Origin: Apostichopus japonicus
Lineage: Eukaryota > Echinodermata > Holothuroidea > Aspidochirotida > Stichopodidae
Direction: 5' to 3'
Length of the DNA: 64,000 nucleotides
NCBI RefSeq assembly: GCF_037975245.1
Contig: NC_092564.1
Location: 15,708,984 to 15,772,983, forward strand
Below, one piece after another: positions 46,659 to 58,600 of this stretch (the first letter of the stretch is position 1; the number at the start of each line of letters is the position of its first letter). The notes under the pieces are model-generated. The model saw only the letters and a program-made list of their open reading frames with translations, made no database searches and was not told the origin of the DNA. Made by a program: the position numbers and the translations under genes.

Positions 46659-49600
46659 ATGGACAACGTTGGTGCTCTCGAGGAAGCCGCTAGAAAACGA
46701 AAAGAGCGTCTTCAGGCCCTAAAGAGAAAGCAAAATAATCGCGAAGATGAACCACATGTAAATATTGTTTCATCCATGTGAATTATCACTATTCTAGCAA
46801 ATTTGTGAATGTTTGTATGGTTCAAACTGTCAATTTGAATTTGACATCGTTGCTAGTGTGACAAAGTTAATGCACAGGCTTTTATCGGTAACGGTTTTGC
46901 GAAACTTTTACTAAGCATAAGTACTACTACTCTAGTGCTACACTACTACTAGGCTAATGCTAAAATCTGTTTTCAGCATTGTACGAATGGAATCTCACAG
47001 TTGTATTCTTGTTAGAACTGCATGTTCATATCTTTTGTTGCGAGTAAAACTGTTGAATCAACAAGAAAATTGTGAACTGTGATGCTTAAGCAACTGTAGC
47101 AGTAAGTGAATAGTTAAGTTAACATTGTTATCCATTCAGTTCCTGATAGCAAAACCATAAAATATGTCATGAAGTGTTGTGGTTGACTGTTATGTTGTAT
47201 CTCTCTTTCTTTTTCAAGGATGGCCCTGAGACAAAAGTACAAAGTCTAGATGATACTGCAGAAGAAGAGACTTCAGCTGGTTCAAAGTAAGTACAAAATC
47301 TAAGTAAGAATTTGATACAGATCTGCTTTATAAGGTGAATGCTATCATTGATCTGAAACTGTATTGGTCATACTTCAATTGGTTAGCCATTTCAGCCGTA
47401 TTACTTATTTTCATCCCAATTGGAAGTCATCAATTGACCTGAAACATTTTTTCCCCTTGTTCTGGTTAAATATTTTTATCCTTCTTTTTGTTTTTGTTTA
47501 GCCTTCTTTGTTACCCTAGGTCACTAGCTTGATAAACATTCTTGTTCTTCTACGTAGGTCCCATCATATGTGTAATTATACCAGTTTCTTATCATTTTCA
47601 TATGTACTACTGTAATGCATATGAAAAAATAAATTTGAATTTAATTTTGTCATTGCTTCTGATTCTGCTCAAATAGCACTTAGTTAACACTTTTATGCAA
47701 ATCATGCGGAAGGCAAGTGTTCTCTTATATCGAAAATGTTGTTTGGTTAGGGTTATGCTTAAATTATTGACCATTAATATAAATAATACATTCGCTGTTA
47801 TTTTGCAGAAAAAATGCTATTTTCAAGAACTACATCCCAGAAGATGAATCTTTGCAAGAAAAAGTCCAACCTAATGTAGAACTTGCTCAAGGTTTGTAAA
47901 ACTGTTTAATGCCTGATTTTGAATTGAGAACTGTACTAATTATTTCCTTACAGTCTGTGGCAATGATATCTGTTATTAAATAGAATCCTCTCAAAAGAAC
48001 TTGATGAACTTTTCTTCAGTTATTTGCTCCCAGTGTCAAAAAAATTTCCTAAAATATATGACTGTAAGTGAATGGTTTCTCCAATAATATCCACTATTGA
48101 AGCAACTACAGTATTTGTGTTGAAAACATGTCAATCAGGCCTCAAAAGTTTGGGCTACTTGATGGCTTAATGCCAGTGGTGTTTGCTAGTAGAAAAATTA
48201 AGACATTTGCATTTATCTACCAGCAGACATCAAGAGACATCAATTTATTCTTAGGAACTTCATTTTGAGATGAGTTGATGAAAAAGGAGAGAAATTTCTT
48301 TGCTATTTTGAACTTTGAACTCTATTTGTTTGAGATTTAACTAGTACCAATATATTTTGGGATGAAATTTGATGCAAAAGTCTGCCTTAACTTTGAGGGT
48401 ACAATGAAGTACAAATTGTAATTTCACTTGTAATAATTATGATGACCTTGGTAGGAAACCCTTCAAGAAAACACAATCCTGCCATCATTACAGACCGTAT
48501 TTACTTTTATGGATGGTGGATGGTTGTACTTGGGTTGGCAGTGTGTCATAGTCATGGTTCCTTCTTTTTCTCTTTTAGTTGAAGAACATATTCAAGAACA
48601 GCTCCAGGCAGCCAAACCAGAGCCGGTTGTGGAGGAGATAGATTTAAACAATTTGGCTCCAAGAAAACCAGATTGGTTAGTATCTGACTTGTAAACTTAA
48701 ACATGAATGAAATACAATCAAAATCACTATTTTGGCTTTTTTTTTTTGGTGGTGGAAAACTTCTTCTGTCTGCTTGAGATATTGAGAAGCAGCTCTGGTA
48801 TGTCGTATCATCATAAAGTCGTAGATTATTAGACGGCAGTTCATAAAGGGAATCCAGCAATGACTGGCCCTTGTTACATAAACTGTATGATATTTACAGA
48901 AGTAACATGTGTTCAGTCATTCATTAAAATAATAATATAGAACCAATTATGACTCATCTCATTGAAGGATTGCCCTCTTCTTTCTATCTCTCATGGTGAG
49001 CTTCTGGTAGTTATCTTGATTTTACAATTATTATATTTTTGAAACCTTAGCAACAAGTCTGTGGAGCCAAGGGTAGTATAATACACTTGGTATGTGATCT
49101 GGGCTATTCAACACCATCACATTAACAAGATGCCCTAAAACACACTCACACACGCACAAAAGATAAATGTGAGCCGTTATGTACAGCCTGTTATTAGAAA
49201 GATATCTTAAAGGAGATGATTGAATACTATTCAGATTTCATCGCTATCGCTTTCCACTGGAAAAAACAGTAATAACAATATACTCAGCATTAGCTACTTA
49301 TTCTTAAATTGTTTTTGTGAGGAATTGTACTCATCCACAGCTATGCTGCGTGTGTGTTTGTGTGTGGCTAAATAATTAGCAGAGGAGTAGTAATATACAG
49401 CGGGTTCTTAGTCTTTCTCTTGTATTTCATGCGCAGGGATTTGAAGCGAGATGTAGCCAAGAAGCTGGCAAAATTGGACAAGCGGACTCAGAGAGCTATC
49501 GCTGAACTGATAAGTAAGTAATTTGACTAGTAATGTGTGTAACAAGTATTCTGTCATGTTCAAGAAAAGAAGAAAAGAGGAAGGAGAAATTTGAAAATGT

Positions 49601-50448
49601 AGGTTATCTTAAATAACTTATAAAAGAGCATGAAAATAATTTGACTTGTATTGGAATCTAATGACTTCCCCCAGAGCAACTAGTCTAGCCTTGTGCTCTA
49701 ATAAGAGAGCTATCAAATTCAAAAGTTGCGACAAGCGACTTCATTTTGTTCCGTTTTTGTTCTGCTGGGGATGCTAGTCAGCAGTCGTAAGAGGTCTCCC
49801 TGACCTCATGTCAGAGGATCACTCATGTCTTCAAATGATACAAACTAAGCAAGGGATTTCAATCGATTTGAAACAGTTAGATGTAATCATGAGCGGGAAA
49901 TATGAGTAGTACACTGACTAGGCAAAACATTTGGGAGCAAATTGCACGTAGAGAAAAATTGACCTATATCATCATTTCAAGCTCCAATCATATTGCTAAA
50001 TGGATTTGTGCATTGAGTTTGCACATGCCTAACCAAGGTTTGGCTTAACACACAGAAGTGATAAAATTGTTACCATTCAAAGTGATCAGTAATATGTGTA
50101 CATTTTTCACATTGTATAAGGCAGTTTCAGTAGTGTAAGATCTTATTTAAGTGGATAATGTGTCGTGCATAAAAGAAAATTTCAAAAGAGAAACTCTTCA
50201 CTGTACTCACTAGTCACTACAAGTTCATACTGGATTATCAATGCAAAATCTTTGAGGTTGCTGTCAGTTTTAATATATTCTAGTCTAAGAACAATACAAT
50301 TTTTTTTTAGCTAAATTTTCTGGTTCCTCTTTATACCTCTTTTATCTGTGATTCAGGAGATAGATTACAGTCAGGAGAAGGTGACCTGGTCACAGCTGTC
50401 CAAGCAAGCTCAGAAGCAGCCCAGCAGGATGATGAAGACTCAGATTGA
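46659..50448 (+). CDS. CCDC12: CCDC12, spliceosome-associated coiled-coil protein (cwf18 family), 6 exons, 171 residues
   Basis: Exons: 46659-46757, 47219-47286, 47809-47891, 48579-48675, 49437-49513, 50357-50448. GT..AG borders and the running frame sum to 516 nt with stop. CCDC12 (cwf18 in fission yeast) is a nuclear subunit of activated spliceosomes. Visible parts: a basic N-terminal helix LEEAARKRKERLQALKRK, the NYIPEDESL segment, the family signature LNNLAPRKPDWDLKRDVAKK (exons 4-5), then the helix TQRAIAELIRDRL and an acidic end DDEDSD. The human protein is 166 residues and ends similarly. It is divergent from DNAAF4 and convergent with the CNBD2-like gene. A donor-like GTCAG|GTTAGT just after the stop hints at a further spliced 3' UTR. 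Confidence 0.93.
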
Positions 50449-52317
50449 ACTTGATGGCGTCAGGTTAGTAATAACAATAATAATAATGGACATTTATAAT
50501 GCGCCAGTATACGTCAAAAAAAGACGCTCATGGCGCAGTGACACAAACAGTGCGACAGCAAAACAAAAAACAGTAATCATAGAACCAGACCAAAATGCAA
50601 GCAAAAATGGGCAAAAGTGAACGTTAATTAAACAGTTTTCATCAAATGAGTCTTGAGATAGCATTTAAAAGAAGCAAGAGATGGACTGTGCTTTACATGT
50701 TCTGGAAGGCTGTTCCACAGAGAAAGGGCAGTAGCAGCAAAAGCTCTTTTGCCCTGTGATCGATTTTGCCCCATGATCGATAGTGGGTATAATTTAAAAA
50801 AATATATAAATATACCGGCACTATGGTGAAGTGGATAAAGGTGGTGGCATTATATAGGCAATGAAACCTATCATCTCGGAGGTTGTGGGGGTCAATCCGT
50901 TGCCTGCTAAAGTCAGATGGGATTTTTATGCTGGAGAAATCCACAGTTTTGCCACTTAAATGGTCTTCCAAATTATTTTAAAAAAATTAAAAATGTAAAA
51001 CGAGCTACAACCCATAAATTTGATATTCACCAGATGTGAAGTGTAGGTTACAAGCCAATCCCCCTTCGCTCACATGCACATGTTGGCTACTTAGCGTTAG
51101 TACAGCCAATTCTCACATGTTCTGAAGACCCTGTTAAAGAAGTGATTTCTTTCCCCCTTCCCCTCCTGAACCTCCCATCAATGTGAAATCATTCCTTTGA
51201 CTTTCCTAGTGGCCCCCTACTCACTCTTAGTAGTTACACTGCTGGGGAAACACAACACTACATTACTGTTGCCCTCATCCGTTAAATCTGGTGTAATTTA
51301 ATTTTGTTGTATGGAGGCTCCAGAATTAATACAAGGAATATCATAGTATGATCCTGTATTAGTACACAGGATCATCTATATAGAGCTACCGATGCAAGCT
51401 ATAGTGACTTAAGCTGCAGCTTGGTGGGCTATCTTTTAAAAATCTTTTTTGCAGACAATTCATGTTTAATATTTACAAAAGGATCTTAGAATTTTGCAAG
51501 TTTAGCAAACTAGTTATCAAATTTCCTCTGTAGTTAATTGATGAGAATAATCTTTGAAAGAATGAGACACAAACATACTTTATTCTGGTATATATATTTA
51601 TATAAACATATATTACAATAAAATAAAACAGCAAGAATATGGCATTGTTTTTAATACATTCTGTAAACTAATTTAGTTTGCTTATAAAAGTACTTATCAC
51701 ACCTCATTTCTGATTTTGCAAATAAATGCAACATCACAATAAATCTCTAGCTGCAATAATTACGTTTGATTCCACATCTTCAGTGTTCCATAGTTATATG
51801 TCGCATTTAAACTGATGCATTTCAATGAAATACTGAATAACAAATTACTTCTAACTGGGTTCCTTTGTAGAAGCAGGTGCCTAACCATTCCATTTGTGGA
51901 AACACATTCCTTTTTTCTGTATTAAAAGTGACCTGAATTTACAGGTTGGAAACTGATAACAGGATCAGCTGCCGTAAGTGAAGGTTTCCAGCCCCCCCCC
52001 CCCCCATCCACGATTCCACTCTTCTATGCTTCTAATATGCTGCAAGATGTCATGTATGACACTTAAATACATCCCTCTGTAATGAACTACAGTATATATA
52101 TAGACATGTGTCTGTTAGTAGAATCTCAGCAACTGCTTCGTTGGTTTGAAGGAAATATGGGAAAGATCGGGAACAGAATTCTGGATTATCGTAAATTCCT
52201 TCCTTCACAAAACAAAATTCTGTATCTTACGACACACCCTGGCATCTGATATCAAATGTCCAATAACGTGAAGCATGTAATCATGAATGCAATGTGCCCA
52301 TACTTCATAGAGTCTGC
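50449..52317. other. 3' flank shared by the convergent genes CCDC12 and CNBD2
   Basis: Contains the interspersed repeat at 50463-50800. AATAAA candidates on the plus strand (for example near 51619) could serve CCDC12, and TTTATT at 51579-51584, read in reverse, could serve CNBD2. A poly-C tract lies near 51993. No coding exon is seen. Confidence 0.5.
50463..50800. repeat. Interspersed repeat with an (AAT)n end
   Basis: Starts with (AAT)n, then 'ggacatttataatgcgcc', and later 'ggaaggctgttccacag'. I recognise this type of sequence as a dispersed repeat common in marine invertebrate genomes, possibly the inverted end of a LINE. Only this copy is in the window, so the call rests on memory of the family. 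Confidence 0.4.
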
Positions 52318-52607
52318 CTATTTCTTCTTAACAGACGTCGCTGGCCTTCGGACAGCCGTGGGACGATACTGTCCTGAGACGCCACCGTAGTGGACAGACT
52401 GTGGCCTGTTGGAGATACTGCAGGACCATAAAGGACGGCAGGAGCTCACTTGACCCGGAGATGTTTGAATGACGGGGAGGGTGGACGGCGGCCTGCTAAT
52501 TCTCCGAGTCTGAAGCGTCGATGTCTTAGGCCTTGAAAAGGCAGAGACAGATCGGGAGGAATCCCCAAACGTTGACCTGTTTGAATATGGCTGGGTGGTA
52601 AATGTTG
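52318..52607 (-). other. Last coding exon of the CNBD2-like gene
   Basis: The acceptor is 'attttccag' on the minus strand, and the previous exon ends CACACA G at 53012 with donor GTTGGT. Joining them completes GCA and keeps the frame for 97 codons to a TAG at 52318-52320. The product is basic and Ser/Pro-rich, with RPPSTLPVIQT and RRPATSVKKK. The exon is GC-rich against its flanks. Reading straight through the donor would instead stop two codons later at 53004. Confidence 0.75.
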
Positions 52608-55600
52608 CTGGAAAATGGGAGAGGAAGTGAGATAAGAAGAAAAAAAAATTCCAGATGATTCGTTTACTAAATTCTGAATTTAAATTGTCTTTATTCCAAA
52701 TTTAAAGAAATAAGGGATTTTTTTTTTTTTAAAGGTTTCTTGTTATATGAAACAAATTATGAAATGAGAATATTTTTTAGGAGGAGGGGGGGGGGGTAAG
52801 GTTACAGGAATTTGTTATAGAAGTTGTAAATATTTTGTGTTACCTTAAGTTTAACTTTGATTTAAAAAATTCTTTCAACGCTTCCCCAAGTTATATTAGG
52901 CAGATTGTTGGTTTATTCCTCCCCCACTACCCCCTACCCATTCTCCCGCATTCCTACCCTCTCCTCATCTGCCCCATCTGTGGGCTATTGTCGTCACAAC
53001 CTGTTACCAACCTGTGTGGCGATTTTGGCTCGGAATTTTGTTATCGATGAAGTGAGTAGCAGCATAATGTATTTTAGGTGTAGGATTAGATTTCCCCGCT
53101 GTAATTTGAGACTTCTGTCTCCGGTAGGCCTTAGCGCTCTTCGTAGCTAGCGACGAGCCGGGTCCCGATCGTAGGTCTCTCACGAAGGTATTCGTTGTGA
53201 TCGTCTGGGAGTAGTTCTCCAAAACATCTTGCACTATGCCATTCTTGAAGGAACTCCATTTGAATTCTTCCCTGAAGTTACTCCAGAGGAATTGATTGTC
53301 CGGGTAACTGGCCGTCATTCCATGGATCTTTTCCAGAGTCTGTTCGTCGGCATACTCTCTAAACTTTGAGAGGGATACCCTGACGATCTCACAGCCGAGG
53401 CTTAGTAGTGACAGTTTGGGCATTGTGCCCTTGACACCTTCAATTCCCTGCGTAAAAAACAGTATTTATATGTATTAAATGTTGTAAAGAGTTAGCATAT
53501 CTGCCTCTCTCAGTCATGGTCTCACAGTGAGACTCACCGTGGAATCTCCAAATCTCACATGCGAAATGTTTACACCGTTAAAACAATGTAAAGCAGATCT
53601 ACATAGAAGTGTAGATATTTTTTCGAACATTTGTCAAATCTCCAAGGGGTACCAAACACCAGGGGTTTTAGGGGCAAAATCTCAAGGTTTACACCTTTTT
53701 GGGGGTATGGGGTGGGGGGGGGGTTGGATGGTCTGGGTTATAGCTGTTCAGATGGTTTGTATTGTGAAAGACTTATGTTTTAAAAACTCGAAGGTACCTT
53801 GCTGAAGGTTCATTTTCAATTATCGATGACATCATTGGGTTTAATCTCCACTACGTATGTTCGCCATGTATGTTTTGTCTTTTGTAATATATGTATGAAA
53901 CAACAGAAATAGTGAAGGAAAATTTGTGAATGTGTTACATTTATTTCTTTGGTCATGTTTGCTTGGTCCGTTTGGACACTGGAAAGATTGAAAATCATTA
54001 GCAAATTGAAACTTGATGTTGGTAATTAATAGAAATGCAAAATTGGAAGTTTGATTAGGTCTGATATCAGCATATTGATAGATGGGTCCCTAAGCCCACA
54101 GAGTGACTAAGAGAGGCCTCAGTCCACTATAGCCATCGGCTGTTTTACAAGTGGCTATTGTGCCTTCTGCAAGATTTTAACTTTAGTAGGCTACATTACC
54201 TATAGCATCAAGTTTGATGAGTGAGTCTAATTGTTGTATGCAATAACGAAATGGGTCGGATTCGATACTCACAAAGCACTGGCCTGGTCCAAGACTGTCT
54301 ACCCTGATGTACACCCCTGCATCAACCTCTGGGCCTTTCATCGTTCCCATTCCAAGGGTCATATGGTTTGGTAGTTTAAGTTCCATTTCACCAGTAGAGC
54401 CTCTTCTGCAATGAAAAAAATTAAGTGGGAGAAATATGAAATGTTTTCACTTCTTAGTGACATTCTTTGGAAAATAACTGGCAATGTGATCCCTCTTGTG
54501 TGTCTTGAACCAGCACTGCCTCATGTGACACTTTCTTCTCAAAATGTGGGCACCATCATATCACAATATGTCTCAAATGTATTTTAAAATTGGACACCTT
54601 TTCGTGATCTATGTAATGTCGCATATTATCTCCCCAAATTGATTGATTTGATTTGAAGGGCTACATTACAAATCATCTGTGTCAGAAATTCCCTACAAAA
54701 TGAATTCCTGTGCGCTTTCTTCATTGCAATGTCCAGTAGGCTCTTCGACTATATTTCGATAAAAACAACAGCACTTTTTGGATATCTCAAATTTTGTAAG
54801 GATAACTTTAATGGCCATCCAGGGTCACAGGCGAGGTTTTAGTACCATTTGAAGGTGAAGTCTTATCAAATTTTAGGCCTGAAAAAGCCGTATAAGTTAT
54901 GGTTACGTGAGGATCAGGGGATCTTACTATTTATATAGAAGGGATAAAATCGTTACTATTAATCCCGGCATGCATTGCCTCGGTAGGCAAATGCTGATTT
55001 ATATGAGGTGACTTTTCAAAATTGTAACGAAAATCCTTGTTTTTATTCGAAAATACGTGTAAGAGGTATAGTAGGCAAAAGTTTACGTTTGTATGAGTCG
55101 ATATACCCCCTATCTAAAGATAACGGCGTTTGTCGGGATGCCTTTAATGGCCATCCAGGGTCCCAGGGGAGGATTTTGCAACTATTAAAAGGAGAGTTCT
55201 ATCAGTTTAGGCCTGAAAAAGCCTTATAAATTATGCTAAAATTTCGTTTTCAGGCCTAACATTTGACAGAACCCACTTTCAAATGGATGAAATCGTTACT
55301 ATTCATTTCGGCATACTTTTGCCTCCGTAAGCCAATGCTGATGTCTATGAGGTGCCTTAAAAATTGTAACACTAAAATCCTTGTTTTTATTAAAAATACG
55401 GGTAAGAGGTAAGCAAAACTTTACGTTTGTTTATGTCGATATGCCCCCTATCTAAATATAACGGCGTTTTGCCAATATTTATTGGCTCGAAATTAATCGT
55501 CCCGAGAAATATATATTTCTGACAAAGCAGCCTAGAGAAAATCGAAACATTTCAAACACGATCATTGTTTAGCCCAAATTCCTCAGTTTATAGAGTTTCA

Positions 55601-58600
55601 CGAAATATTTCGATGGTAATCATATAATAGATAATTTACGATCGTTTTAGAGGCTAAAAGTGAAAATAATCGGTTTTTCAAATTTCCGGAGAAAATGGAA
55701 ACTTGGTTAAAACAGGGAGTTGTTCCATAACAACTCCCTGGTTAAAACCGGAAAACATTTATGAATAACAAAGGTTTGATTTGACTGCTTTGAAATCACG
55801 TATCACTGGCAAGATGCGTCGAGCGCCCTCTTTTTATCCGTTTGATAAAACGCCCAGTGACAGCTTTGAACAAAATCTGTGAATGTTTTTCAAACTGCCA
55901 GGCAGTTCTTAAATTTTGGTCAGGATGCTCCGAATAGCATCTCCGAGCTCGTAAAAATATATCTGTCATTAACATATGTTTTCAGGCCTAAACTTTGATA
56001 GCAAAATTTAAAAATTCCCTCAAAATAGGGTTGCTTATAGAGTTAGTCGTTTAGCTTTTTCACAATACCAGCCCCTCCCGACTCAAATTTGTCTCTCCTG
56101 ACTGTAAAGGTTTTGCTCTCTCTTCGTATAACTAACTTTGATTGTTTCTGCGCCTTACCTTTTCTGCTTTGAATATGCATCATTTAACTGCTGACGTAAT
56201 TCAGGTGGGTTTTCGTCGACGTCACCCGATTCTTGTCTGTGGATGGACATTTCTCTGTGGATGCCCGCACTTTTACAGCGGTTCTCTGCCCGGGTTCTTG
56301 TTTCCATATCTTCCTTAGAAGTACGTCGGCTTATTTGTCCTAGTGGCAGGTTTAATAAGAAGAGAAAAAATCAAAGGTGGAGCGCGCGCTTTGATTATTT
56401 GAAGAAATTTGCTTCCACGTTTAAATATCAGTTAACATTGTAAACATGCTCAAACCTGACTGAACATAGGTTTCGGCATCTACTCTGGATATTTTCCACT
56501 TTGTAAGTCTACGGTTCATGGTAACAATTAAAGCGCATTGCGGTATATACCCCCCACCCCCCCCCCACGTCGAGTGTCTTCGTGTTGGGTATAAATAGTT
56601 TTCTGCCATTAATCTATAACTAGAGCACCAATGGTGCAGAAGCTCATACCTTTTCGAGCTTAAAAATGTAGGGCCCACAAAACCAATTTTGGGCCCGTGA
56701 GGGATACCCCCCCCCCCTCCATTAGCAGAATCCTGGCCACACCACTGGCTATAATTCCTATTTTCCCCTTTAAATCCTATTTTACCCACTCTCTCAAACA
56801 ATACCACTGACCTACCCTATTAAACTTTCTCCCCTCTACCTTAGCAGACATAACAAGCACTCCCTACAAGGCATAACTTCACAAGCTGCCTACATACCTC
56901 AGGCTCAAAGACTTCTAAGAATCGGCAAGTGCTGATTGGCTATAGGGCTCTCATGCTTACAGTTCAACAGTTAATAACAACTCCCAGTCCTGCTTTAATT
57001 CCACTAACAGCCTCTGCAGAGCTTAACCACAAATGTAAACAAACACTGCAGACACTGGGAGACAAATTAAAGGAGCTTTGGCAAAAAGTGAAGGCTCAGA
57101 TTTTTTTAAACAATGGGGATTAATTGTAATTAATTAACTTTTGACCAAAATTTTTTAGGCATCACCTTATTCATACACAATCCAACAATCATCAGTTCAA
57201 CTTTGAATATGATCCATCAAAATCTTGAGGAGATTGAGATATTTGAAAATATTACAAAGAATGACCCCCGATGACCCCCTAAATGACCTTTGACCTCAAT
57301 TTTCCGAACACCCCTCGTAACTCTCATCCCGAGGAACATTGTGACCAAGTTTCATTATAATTGGCCATACACTGTACGAACAGGAGCAATTTGAAAATAT
57401 AGGGCCGCGGCCCGGGCCACAAAAGACCCCTAGTTGATCTTTGATCTCAAATTCATGAACACCCTGAAGGTAAAACTACCATAGTACTATCGTGACAAAC
57501 TCTCAACATTGTACCATGGAATCTGTAGGAGAAGAAGCATTTTGCGTATTTCCACAAAATGGCCCATTACGGCCCACAGGTGACCTTTGACCCCAAATTT
57601 TGGATCATCTCTGATGGACCTATACCTAATGGTCCTTGTGTCCAAGTTTCATGAAATTCCATCAAACGCTGTGCGAGTGGGAGCGGTTTTACCAATTGTT
57701 GACGGATAGAGTGATAGAGTGATAGAGTGATAGAATGATAGAGTGATAGAGTGATAGAGTGATAGACGCCGCACTGTAACAATAGCTCACACCAGCATGC
57801 TGGTATGAGCTAAAAACCCTGGTTTTGAGAGTATTTTGCAAGAAAGAGGTATAATTGCCGAAGGTGTGTTTCCATACCGCCGGAGCACGGGCACATGAAG
57901 TCAATGACACAGAAATTCCACAAAATCCCCCTTTAGGAATAATTCTTCCATGAAACGTTCGGTTCAACAATGTGGCCTCAACATAGGCATATACAGACGA
58001 TGTTGCGAGATAATGAAAATTCGATTAAATAGATATCACTGAATTCAAATAAAAAAATAAAAACACAAGTTCACCTGTCGTTTTAGGTCTTTCTGGGAGA
58101 GTGGCAGGTACCAGCCAAGGGTAGGGACTCTGTTGGCCCTCTGGTAGAAGACTGAGAGGGTAATCTCCTATCAGGAGATTAGACCGGCTTCGGACCCTCG
58201 TGACAGGATTCCGCTTGGGCTCCTCTTCCTCCTTGACCTGTGCTGAATGCAACTTAGCTAGATCCACCAGTCTGAGCACGTCACATCGACCCTTGATCAG
58301 GAAAGAATGAAAAAAAGAATCTTAGATTTCACCTTCCCGTTGATTTCAATTCCATGGTTATAATTACTATAGAAGAAGTAAGTTAACTTGCACTCTCTAT
58401 ATTTATTATTCTACCTCCCAATCACACTACACTACGGAATTACATGGGATTGCACATTAGAATAGTTTCAGTGTACAACAATGTTGCCATTTTGACGTTA
58501 CGAACGCCGAAAATGACAAATTTCATTGGGCGGAGAGAAATGAAACGTCCGGCCAAACAGCATTTTGGCCTTTTTTTGTGCTTTCATTGCGTTATTTTTG

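Noticed and set aside
53004-53011. CNBD2 ending with the stop at 53004-53006
   Set aside because: A donor two codons before it joins in frame to a long GC-rich open exon at 52318-52607; the longer model explains more sequence.
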